Below are positions 57,022 through 64,000 of a DNA stretch of 64,000 nucleotides, piece by piece. Source of the stretch: Paucibacter sp. KCTC 42545 (lineage in GTDB: Bacteria; Pseudomonadota; Gammaproteobacteria; Burkholderiales; Burkholderiaceae_C); assembly GCF_001477625.1 (NCBI RefSeq), contig NZ_CP013692.1, positions 558,001 through 622,000 of the forward strand. The letters run 5' to 3'. Each line of letters begins with the position of its first letter. Within the stretch, counting starts at the first letter, position 1. Made by a program: the position numbers and the translations under genes. The notes beneath the pieces were generated by a model. That model ran no database searches. It worked only from the letters and a program-made list of their open reading frames with translations, and had not been told where the DNA came from.

Positions 57022-57990
57022 ATGCATTCTTTCTCCGCTCCTGTTTCTGCTTCCCCTCGCACCTTCATCACCTCATTCAGCCGCCGTGGCTTGTTGTTGG
57101 CAGCCCTGGCTTTCGCCGGCTGTTCCAGCACTTCCCTGACCAAAGCGCCCGAGGTGGCCCCGGCACCCAGCCCGGTGGCCGCCAGCCCTGTGGCTGCGCC
57201 CAAGCTCCCGCCCGTTTTGCCCAAGCTGGGCTTGGCTTTGGGCGGCGGCGCGGCACGCGGCTTTGCGCACATCGGCGTGATTCAGGTGCTGGAAGAGCAG
57301 GGCATCAAGGTCGACCTGGTGGCAGGCACCTCGGCCGGCAGCCTGGTGGCCGCCTTGTATGCCTATGGCATGAACGGCCGTGAGCTGGCCACGCTGGCCG
57401 ATGGCATGGACGAAGGTGCCATCACCGATTGGGCCTTTCCGACCCGCGGCCTGATCCGTGGCGAGGCGCTGGCGCGCTATGTGCGCGAGAAGACCGGCGG
57501 CAAGCTGATCGAGCAGATGAAGCTGCCGCTGGGCATCGTCGCCACCGATTTGTCGGACGGCTCGGGCGCGCTGTTCCGGCGCGGTGATACCGGCGTGGCG
57601 GTGCGGGCCTCAAGCTCGGTGCCGGCGGTGTTCCAGCCGGTCAAGATTGGTAATCGCGAGTATGTGGATGGCGGCCTGGTGGCGCCTGTGCCGGTGCGTT
57701 TTGCCAAGCAGATGGGGGCGGAACTGGTGTTGGCGGTGGACATCTCCTCGCCGCCCGACAAGAACCCGCCGGGTGATGCGATGCGCATGCTGATGCAGAC
57801 CTTCTCCATCATGGGCCGCAGCATCAATAACTTTGAGCTCGGCGAGGCCGATGTGGTGATTCGGCCCAAGCTCGACGGGGTGGGCAGTGCTGATTTCTCA
57901 GCGCGGCGCCGCTCCATCCAGGCGGGTCGCGAAGCGGCTATCCTGATGCTGCCGCAGCTGCGGGCGCGCATTGAGGCCAAAACGCGCTAG
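57022..57990 (+). CDS. Patatin-like phospholipase lipoprotein (RssA-like)
   Basis: 322 residues. The N-terminus gives a lipoprotein signal (SRRGLLLAALAFAGCSS, Cys near 34) followed by a Pro/Ala-rich spacer. The patatin fold has the oxyanion loop LGGGAARGFAHIGV, nucleophile GTSAGS (Ser104) and catalytic Asp in YVDGGL (Asp216). Such proteins hydrolyse phospholipids; a lipid anchor would place it at an envelope membrane. Just 59 bp separate it from the following LON-domain gene, so they may be co-transcribed. Confidence 0.93.
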   Translation: MHSFSAPVSASPRTFITSFSRRGLLLAALAFAGCSSTSLTKAPEVAPAPSPVAASPVAAPKLPPVLPKLGLALGGGAARGFAHIGVIQVLEEQGIKVDLVAGTSAGSLVAALYAYGMNGRELATLADGMDEGAITDWAFPTRGLIRGEALARYVREKTGGKLIEQMKLPLGIVATDLSDGSGALFRRGDTGVAVRASSSVPAVFQPVKIGNREYVDGGLVAPVPVRFAKQMGAELVLAVDISSPPDKNPPGDAMRMLMQTFSIMGRSINNFELGEADVVIRPKLDGVGSADFSARRRSIQAGREAAILMLPQLRARIEAKTR

Positions 57991-58049
57991 TTCATGTCCT
58001 TCCCCCGGCCGCTTGACCCGGCCTGGCTTATCCCGCGAGGCACCGAATC

Positions 58050-58703
58050 ATGAGCACCGCAACGATTCCGCTCTTCCCCTTGCAGTCGGTGCTGTTTCCC
58101 GGCGGCTATCTGCCGCTGCGGATTTTTGAGCCACGCTATCTGGACATGATTGCGCGCCAGCACAAGGCCGCCCAGCCCTTTGGCGTCGTCAGCCTGATTG
58201 AGGGCGGCGAGTTGCGCCGCCGCGATGAGGCCTCGGGCGATGGCGCAGGCTTTGTGCGCGAGCGCTTTCAAGACATCGGCACCTTGGCGCATATCGACTG
58301 GCTGGAGTCGCAAGGCCCCGGTCTGCTGCAGATTCGCTGCCATGGCGGCCAGCGCTTTCGCCTGCTTCGCAGCGAATGCCTGCCGCATGGTTTGTGGATG
58401 GGCGAGATCGAACTGCTGCCCGACGATGTAGCGGTGGCCGTGCCCGCCGATCTGGCCCCGGCCGCCGTCTTGCTGCAAACCTTGCTGCACAACCTGGAGC
58501 AGGGCGCGGCGGCGGTTGATCTGCCTTTTCAGCCGCCCTACCAGTGGCAGGACAGCGGCTGGTTGTCCAACCGCTGGAGCGAGATGCTGCCGCTGGCCGA
58601 TGCCGAGCGGCAGCGCCTGATGCAGTTGGACAACCCGCTGCTGCGCCTCGAATTGGTGGCCGATCAGCTGGACCGTTTGGGCCTGCCACCTCAGGGCCGT
58701 TGA
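58050..58703 (+). CDS. LON peptidase substrate-binding domain protein
   Basis: 217 residues, of which the N-terminal ~190 are a LON N-terminal (PUA-like) domain: IPLFPLQSVLFPGGYLPLRIFEPRYLDMIARQHKAAQPFGVV. No ATPase or protease domain follows, so this is a stand-alone member whose role is unknown; it may bind substrate proteins. It ends 28 bp from the convergent DUF3667-type gene. Confidence 0.93.
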   Translation: MSTATIPLFPLQSVLFPGGYLPLRIFEPRYLDMIARQHKAAQPFGVVSLIEGGELRRRDEASGDGAGFVRERFQDIGTLAHIDWLESQGPGLLQIRCHGGQRFRLLRSECLPHGLWMGEIELLPDDVAVAVPADLAPAAVLLQTLLHNLEQGAAAVDLPFQPPYQWQDSGWLSNRWSEMLPLADAERQRLMQLDNPLLRLELVADQLDRLGLPPQGR

Positions 58704-58705
58704 TC

Positions 58706-58721
58706 GAGCGCGCCCGCGCTC
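58706..58721. terminator. GC-rich hairpin between convergent genes
   Basis: A perfect 7-bp stem GAGCGCG-CC-CGCGCTC begins 3 bp after the LON-domain stop. It has only a 2-base loop and no T-run; it could stall either transcript. Confidence 0.4.
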
Positions 58722-58731
58722 AATCTGCGCA

Positions 58732-59700
58732 TCAGCTCAGCAGCGTCCACACCATCAAGCCGGCCAGCGCCATGCTGATGGTGATCAGATACAGCAAGAG
58801 CACGGCGAAGGCGCGCAGACCGGTGCTCCACCAGCGTGAGCCGTAGACCCGGCTCATCGCGACCAGTGGGTAGAGCACCGAGGCCAGCCCGGCCCATGCG
58901 GGCGCGCCCGACAGGCCCATCAGCTTGCCCGCCATCACCAGGGCAATCATGGCGAACCAGAAGGCGTGCAGGTGCAGGGCGTAAATCAGGTGCTCGGTGT
59001 AGCGGCGCCGTTTGTCCAGATAGACCAGCTTGAGCCAAAGCGCGTAGCTGGGCAGCAGCAAGAACATGGTGGTACCCAGATGGCTGAAGAAGCGGGCCTG
59101 GCCTTCTTGCAGCTCATTGGCCATGGTGGCGGGGTCGAAGTTGAAGCGGCGCTTGAGGCGCTCGCAAGTCGAGGCGGGCAGCTTGTTGCAGAAAAATACC
59201 CCGTCTTTGACGCCGGCACCAAAGCCGCCGATGCTCATGATCTCGAAGTCGCGTTTGTCGGCAGAGTCGATCGTGACCAAATGGCCGGAGTCGCTTTCCA
59301 TCTGATTGGCCGTCACGATCCGCAGCAACACCAAGGCCAGCAGGCTGATGGTCAGATAGATGCGCAGCGGCAGCACATAGCGGCGGCGCCGCCCGGCAAA
59401 ATATTCCAGCGTTAGCTGGCCCGGCAGCATCAGCTTGGCCAGGGTGCGCCACAAAGCGCCTTCCATCGCCAAGTAGCTGCCACCGAACTGTTGCAAAAAC
59501 TCGCCCAACTTGGGCGCGCGCAGCAGGGTTTCCTGGCCGCATTCACCGCAGTACTTGGGCTTGGGGTCTGGAAAAGGGCTGGCGCAGTTGGGGCATTTTT
59601 CGGCCTGCGCGGGCGACACGGCCAGCCAGCGCGACCAGAGCCGGGGCGGGCGTTGCGCCAGCGGTGCTGGGGCGGGGGCAAGCGAGGTCGGGTCGGACAT
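58732..59700 (-). CDS. DUF3667-type membrane protein with N-terminal zinc ribbon
   Basis: 322 residues from ATG 59700; a TTG at 59712 is the alternative. A zinc-ribbon-like pair of CxxC motifs (CPNCASPFPDPKPKYCGECG, about 36-55) is followed by a cytoplasmic helix region (LGEFLQQFGGSYLAMEGALWRTL), and about five membrane segments in the rest (YVLPLRIYLTISLLALVLL; FWFAMIALVMAG; LLLYLITISMAL). The soluble loop between the first two contains two Cys (FFCNKLPASTCERL). The family is of unknown function. Confidence 0.85.
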   Translation of the reverse strand: MSDPTSLAPAPAPLAQRPPRLWSRWLAVSPAQAEKCPNCASPFPDPKPKYCGECGQETLLRAPKLGEFLQQFGGSYLAMEGALWRTLAKLMLPGQLTLEYFAGRRRRYVLPLRIYLTISLLALVLLRIVTANQMESDSGHLVTIDSADKRDFEIMSIGGFGAGVKDGVFFCNKLPASTCERLKRRFNFDPATMANELQEGQARFFSHLGTTMFLLLPSYALWLKLVYLDKRRRYTEHLIYALHLHAFWFAMIALVMAGKLMGLSGAPAWAGLASVLYPLVAMSRVYGSRWWSTGLRAFAVLLLYLITISMALAGLMVWTLLS

Positions 59701-59815
59701 GGGGATGCGCAAAAAGGTGACGCCGTGACAGCGAAAAACAGTGCCCGCATCTTATGGGCTTGGCGCCATGCCACGCCGCGGCGCACGCTTGGGGTTTGCC
59801 TGCCGTTGCCGCCTT

Positions 59816-59831
59816 GGGGTCAGGTCTTGCC
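59816..59831 (-). repeat. Reverse copy of the GGCAAGACCTGACCCC motif
   Basis: An exact reverse-complement copy of the 16-mer at 25090 and 35222. It lies 28 bp beyond the phasin terminator, in an intergenic region. Confidence 0.6.
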
Positions 59832-59858
59832 GCGCTTGCTTGAAAAGCGTTCGGCCAT

Positions 59859-59884
59859 AAAAAAACCCAGCGCAAGCGCTGGGC
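59859..59884 (-). terminator. Intrinsic terminator of the phasin gene
   Basis: Read on the minus strand, an 8-bp perfect stem CCCAGCGC-TT-GCGCTGGG is followed by seven T residues. This is the strongest terminator in the window. It follows the phasin stop by about 130 bp, giving a longer than usual 3' untranslated region. Confidence 0.9.
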
Positions 59885-60013
59885 TGAATCGGTGCAGGCA
59901 TGCACCGAGGAGACAAACTTGGTCGGCTGACTGACTGATCTACCGGCTGCAAGGCCGCTGCACCGGGGCCATCAAGGCCCGGGCGTCGGCTTGCTGATTC
60001 GTTTGCTGACTGA

Positions 60014-60583
60014 TCAGGCTGCGGCGCGCTTGGTGGCGCGGGTGGCGGTCTGAGTGGCAGTCTGGCTGGCCTTGACGGCCGAGTTGGTGGCGGCTTCGAA
60101 GTTGGCTTCGGCGACGTCAGCCGCTTGCTTGGCGGCCTTTTGCACGGACTCGAAAGCGTTGTTGGCGGCGGCAACAGCCGACTTCACCAGGGCAACAGCG
60201 TTTTCGGTGCCGGCGGGGGCGTTCTTGGCAGCGCTCTCAACCACGGCGGAGAACTTGGCTTGGATGTCGGCCAACTGGGCTTCGGCAACCTTGGCCACTT
60301 CGGCATTGGTGCTGGAAGCGATGTCGTACAGATGACGGCTGTAGGAAGCGGCCTTCTCGGCGCTGGGTTGCAGCAACGAGGATTGCAGGGCCAGCAGCTC
60401 TTGGGCGTCCTTCACCGACAGGGCGGCGTGGGTGGACTCAGCCACTTCACCCAGGGCCGTCTTGGCCACTTGCAGGTTCAGTTCGACGAGCTTCTCGACG
60501 CCTTCAAACGCCTTGTTCGTCAGGCCGAACAGGGTTTCGATATTGGCTTTGTGGGCGGCGATGATTTGTTCTGCGGTCAGCAT
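60014..60583 (-). CDS. phaP: Phasin (PHA granule-associated protein)
   Basis: 189 residues from the ATG at 60583, with AAGGAG 9 bases upstream; the longer frame to 60778 crosses the promoter and is rejected. The start [36 protein letters not shown] is the phasin_2 signature of Burkholderiales PhaP. The remainder is Ala-rich amphipathic helix with a Thr/Ala/Lys tail ([14 protein letters not shown]). Phasins coat polyhydroxyalkanoate granules. The upstream region carries promoter elements and two palindromes that fit control by PhaR. Presence of this gene implies that the host stores PHA. Confidence 0.95.
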   Translation of the reverse strand: MLTAEQIIAAHKANIETLFGLTNKAFEGVEKLVELNLQVAKTALGEVAESTHAALSVKDAQELLALQSSLLQPSAEKAASYSRHLYDIASSTNAEVAKVAEAQLADIQAKFSAVVESAAKNAPAGTENAVALVKSAVAAANNAFESVQKAAKQAADVAEANFEAATNSAVKASQTATQTATRATKRAAA

Positions 60584-60651
60584 GATGGAGCACTCCTTGA
60601 ATTGGGGGCTACCCCCGTGTTTATCTGCAAAGTCAAACTTCGACAGTGAAA

Positions 60652-60666
60652 TGTTGCACTGCAACA
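60652..60666. promoter_or_regulatory. Palindrome at the phasin transcription start (candidate PhaR operator 1)
   Basis: A perfect 15-bp palindrome TGTTGCA-C-TGCAACA. It begins 7 bp downstream of the -10 box on the minus strand, so it covers the expected start point. Its half-site is shared with the second palindrome 58 bp away. Confidence 0.7.
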
Positions 60667-60672
60667 AACCGA

Positions 60673-60700
60673 AGTATAGGGAGGGGCATTTCTTTTGCAA
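60673..60700 (-). promoter_or_regulatory. Sigma-70 promoter of the phasin gene
   Basis: On the minus strand TTGCAA (60700-60695) and TATACT (60678-60673) are 16 bp apart, a good sigma-70 pair. Transcription would begin near 60666, about 80 bases before the phasin start codon. Confidence 0.75.
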
Positions 60701-60709
60701 GCACTTTTT

Positions 60710-60724
60710 TGTTGCAATGCAGCA
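60710..60724. promoter_or_regulatory. Palindrome upstream of the phasin -35 box (candidate PhaR operator 2)
   Basis: TGTTGCA-A-TGCAGCA, the same palindrome with one mismatch, lies 9 bp upstream of the -35 box. On the minus strand the overlapping GCAACAAAAAAG matches 11 of 12 positions of the degenerate PhaR element I recall from Ralstonia eutropha (GCAMMAAWTMMD). Two sites bracketing the promoter suggest repression by looping or blocking. Confidence 0.65.
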
Positions 60725-60945
60725 AAAAAATGTAATAAGGCCAAGCCGGGCTGTTTTTGCCCAGCAAGTTCTTGCCAAGCCAGCATGCGCGCAGGGCGTG
60801 ACGGGGCCATGACGCGGCGATGACTTTGTGCCTTTCCCCGAACTCGGCCTAGGGCGAAGGGGGACGCCTTGTTTGCGCGCTTCCTCTTATCCAGTTCAGC
60901 TTCGACCTGACCGGCTGTCGATTGAAACGGAGTAAGTCCGCCCGC
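60725..60945. other. Region between the phasin operators and the NTF2-like gene
   Basis: About 220 bp with a small GGGC / GCCC hairpin near 60747-60760 and no gene or clear promoter that I can support. It is upstream of phaP and downstream of the minus-strand NTF2-like gene. Confidence 0.35.
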
Positions 60946-61518
60946 TTAGTTGGCCGGCATAGGTGCCAGCGGTGGCACGGCGCGATGGTCGAGGCTCAGT
61001 ACTCGTGCAAGCCGCCAGCGTCCGTCCTGCAGGCGCCACAGATTGACAAACTTTGCCAAGCTGCTTGTGCTGGCACCACGCTCGTCAAACCGGTGCATGC
61101 CGATCTGTGCAGCGCCGTAGTTGTGTATCGGATACACCCTCAAGCTACCTGGCACCAGCGTTCGCTTCACGCCACGATGGCTAGGACAGGATGCCGTGAG
61201 CCGGCGGGTGTTCTCACGTACTTGTTCAGCGACGGCTAGGCCAGTTTGGTCGTGATAGAACTCAACGTCGTCGGCAAAGAAAGCGTTGGCTTTCGCAGCA
61301 TCGCAGGTTTCGAAGGAGGCTTCGAACAAGGCGCGATCCATCTGGGCAAGAACCTCGAACAACTCCCCGGACTGCAAACCGTCCGTGCTCGCCGCAAGAG
61401 GTGGTGCGGCGGAGTGTCTTTCGCCTTGTAGTGGCGAGGTCTTGTTGGGCTGATTTGGCGGGCTTGCGCAAGCAAGCGACACGACTGCTGTGATCAGGGA
61501 TAAGGCGAGGACTCGCAT
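60946..61518 (-). CDS. NTF2-like (DUF4440-type) secreted protein
   Basis: 190 residues from the ATG at 61518, which has AGGAG 6 bases upstream; an ATG one codon earlier sits too close. The N-terminus is a short signal with a possible lipobox (VVSLACAS). The mature part (LAQMDRALFEASFETCDAAKANAFFADDVEFYHDQTG, KFVNLWRLQDGRWRLARVLSLDH) has the cone-shaped NTF2/SnoaL plan of DUF4440 proteins. Function is unknown; many bind small ligands. It ends 146 bp from the left IS end. Confidence 0.82.
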   Translation of the reverse strand: MRVLALSLITAVVSLACASPPNQPNKTSPLQGERHSAAPPLAASTDGLQSGELFEVLAQMDRALFEASFETCDAAKANAFFADDVEFYHDQTGLAVAEQVRENTRRLTASCPSHRGVKRTLVPGSLRVYPIHNYGAAQIGMHRFDERGASTSSLAKFVNLWRLQDGRWRLARVLSLDHRAVPPLAPMPAN

Positions 61519-61666
61519 CATGCTCTCCTATGTGAGGCCTAGGGCCAAAAGTCAACGGCGCCATCTAGGGCCGCAATAGGGGCCACGAGCATGCCGCAGG
61601 TAGGGCCAGAGCTCAAGCCCGCTTGACCGGTTGACCGCTTGACCGCCCTGCTTAGCGCTGTGTCCG

Positions 61667-61693
61667 TGTGCTGGTCTAATTTCCCCGGACACC
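61667..61693. repeat. Left terminal inverted repeat of the IS3-family element
   Basis: Begins TGTGCTGGTC and ends CGGACACC. It pairs with the right repeat at 62890-62916, the outer 10 bases being identical. Confidence 0.9.
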
Positions 61694-61700
61694 TCGATAG

Positions 61701-62908
<1,208 letters not shown>

Positions 62909-62916
62909 CCAGCACA

Positions 62917-63127
62917 CCGTGCCGCGTCAGCCGCTATATGCTCACAGCCATACGAACTGCTTTGATCGGCGGAGGGCGGTGCAAGGCCCCGCCGAGATGT
63001 TGGATGACTTGTCAGGCGGGAGCCGGAGACCGATTTGTTCAAGCATGAGGACCAGCGCGCTGTTAACGCAGCGAGTAGGGGGCAGCCACAAAGGCCACAA
63101 GAGAAGTGGTCACGCGGGGCCGACGCC
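62917..63127. other. 211-bp region between the IS and the propeller gene
   Basis: It holds the second CCG target duplication (62917-62919) and a GGCGG...CCGCC inverted repeat near 62977-62998. The promoter of the propeller gene should be here or have been displaced by the IS. No gene can be supported. Confidence 0.4.
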
Positions 63128-64000
63128 TTGCGTGCCTTGGCCTTTTGCGGGCTCTTGCTTTTGTGTCAGCCCTTGGTCTGGGCAAGTGCGCTGCACAGCT
63201 TGCGCTTTTCTCATCTGGGGGGAGCACAGGGGCTGCCGGGCGGTAGCGTCATCAGCCTTTTGCAAGACCGCCACGGTCTGGTCTGGATGGGCACCACAGC
63301 CGGCCTGGCGCGCTTTGACGGCCAGGCGGTCAAGACCTTTAAGTCTCGCCCCGAGCAAGCAGATTCCCTCAGCCACTCCTTGGTTGAAGCCTTGCTAGAG
63401 GACGAGCAGGGCGTGCTGTGGATAGGCACGCGCGGCGGCCTGGACCGCATGCCGCTAGCAAGCGAAAAAGTTGAGCGTCAGTCGATGCCGGAGTCCTTCA
63501 GCCTCGCCGAGCGGCGCGTGCTAGCCCTGGCGCCTGCCGGGCCGCAGCGTTTGTGGGTGGGCACCGTGGGCGGCTTGCTGATGTTCAACACGGCCGAGCG
63601 GCGCTTTGTCGACTGGCAGCGGCCGGGGGGCGAGCGCCTGTCGCTGAAGCGGCCGATTCGGGCCTTGTTGCCGGATGGGCAGGGCGGCGTCTGGGTCGGC
63701 GAAAGCCATGAGGTGCTGCGGATCAATGCACAGGGCCAGGTGCTTTATCAGTTTGGCACCCTCAACGGCCTGGGTGCTGACGCCATGGCGGCGAGCGATT
63801 TGCATGTCAGCACCCTGGCCCTTGACGGGCAAGGCCGGATTTGGGTGGGCATGGTCGGCGGCCTGCAGACTTGGCGCTGGGCCGAGGGGCAAAACAAAGA
63901 CTTGGCGCCGCGCCCGGATCCGCTGGGCTTGCAACTGAAGCTGCCCCGCGACCGGGTCTACAGCTTGCTGCGCGACCGCGATCAGGCCATGTGGATCGGC
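63128..64000 (+). CDS. Two-component regulator propeller (Reg_prop) sensor protein, N-terminal part, truncated by window end
   Basis: At least 291 residues, running off the window. A signal peptide (LRALAFCGLLLLCQPLVWASA) leads at least six beta-propeller repeats of the form 'V..LL.D..G.LWIGT.GGL..': SLLQDRHGLVWMGTTAGLARF, LLEDEQGVLWIGTRGGLDRM, LAPAGPQRLWVGTVGGLLMF, LLPDGQGGVWVG, LALDGQGRIWVGMVGGLQTW and LLRDRDQAMWIG. In this family the propeller is followed by a Y_Y_Y domain, a membrane helix and a histidine kinase or diguanylate cyclase. No ATG is available: candidates are TTG 63128 and TTG 63035, with a stop at 63005. The start is therefore uncertain and could indicate a lost 5' end. Confidence 0.8.
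   Translation, partial: MRALAFCGLLLLCQPLVWASALHSLRFSHLGGAQGLPGGSVISLLQDRHGLVWMGTTAGLARFDGQAVKTFKSRPEQADSLSHSLVEALLEDEQGVLWIGTRGGLDRMPLASEKVERQSMPESFSLAERRVLALAPAGPQRLWVGTVGGLLMFNTAERRFVDWQRPGGERLSLKRPIRALLPDGQGGVWVGESHEVLRINAQGQVLYQFGTLNGLGADAMAASDLHVSTLALDGQGRIWVGMVGGLQTWRWAEGQNKDLAPRPDPLGLQLKLPRDRVYSLLRDRDQAMWIG

Larger units (their letters stand above)
59701..60013. other. 313-bp gap between the DUF3667 and phasin genes
   Basis: It contains the reversed 16-base repeat motif at 59816-59831 and the phasin terminator at 59859-59884. The ~130 bases between the terminator and the phasin stop have the look of a long 3' untranslated region. No gene is seen. Confidence 0.5.

Noticed and set aside
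60584..60778. N-terminal extension of the phasin to 254 residues
   Set aside because: The extension crosses the -10/-35 elements and both palindromes, is Cys/Phe-rich and unlike phasins; the internal ATG has a good ribosome site.
61621..61645. Short tandem repeat of TTGACCG beside the IS
   Set aside because: Only three imperfect 8-9-bp copies; no role or family can be argued, and it lies outside the IS ends.
63045..63398. ATG-initiated frame over the start of the propeller gene
   Set aside because: Its translation is Cys/Trp/Pro-rich without any motif, while the +2 frame gives a signal peptide and clear propeller repeats.

Overview
The window is high-GC DNA (roughly 65%) from a betaproteobacterium, most likely Burkholderiales near Roseateles, Paucibacter, Pelomonas or Rubrivivax. 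The basis is gene content rather than any rRNA: PEP-CTERM proteins, an orphan Bug-type binding protein, a DUF3683 flavo-iron-sulphur oxidoreductase, a PhaP-type phasin, and a DUF2341-ExbB/ExbD/ExbD/TonB two-partner secretion locus. I see no rRNA, tRNA, CRISPR array or replication origin. Coding density is high, and most genes lie in tight same-strand runs with 1-20 bp gaps or ATGA/GTGA overlaps.

Region 1 (1-21634, all plus) is one surface or secretion locus. It holds the tail of a PstS-like binding protein, a PEP-CTERM protein, a TpsB transporter, a 3980-residue TpsA exoprotein with long Pro-Thr tracts, an ExbB channel protein with a secreted DUF2341/lectin-like front half, two ExbD proteins, a TonB-like protein, a putative porin and a periplasmic coiled-coil protein. 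The layout recalls the phosphate-regulated pdt locus of Pseudomonas aeruginosa. I infer that a dedicated proton-motive-force motor serves this exoprotein, and it is the best candidate here for a poorly described system.

Region 2 (21704-36797) is mostly metabolic: a gamma-glutamyltransferase homologue, an MFS exporter overlapping a GNAT acetyltransferase, the ugpBAECQ glycerol-3-phosphate/glycerophosphodiester uptake operon (minus) split by two 60-bp REP-like repeats, the large DUF3683 oxidoreductase, a Bug protein and a HIT hydrolase. Region 3 (36832-48459) holds ornithine cyclodeaminase divergent from an Lrp-type regulator, an Mla/MCE lipid-transport operon, a nicotinamidase-like plus nicotinate phosphoribosyltransferase pair, and an HD-GYP protein translationally coupled to a hybrid histidine kinase.

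Region 4 (48522-58703) is a second extracellular neighbourhood: a penicillin-acylase-type amidase, two convergent paralogous secreted proteins (one with a Tat-like signal, one with a dockerin-like C-terminus), a lipase-like hydrolase, a cohesin-like protein whose PEP-CTERM signal is internal rather than terminal, a patatin-like lipoprotein and a LON-domain protein. Region 5 (58732-64000) holds a DUF3667-type membrane protein, a phasin gene with a clear promoter flanked by two near-identical palindromes and a strong terminator, an NTF2-like protein, an intact 1250-bp IS3-family element with a CCG target duplication, and the 5' part of a beta-propeller sensor gene that runs off the end.
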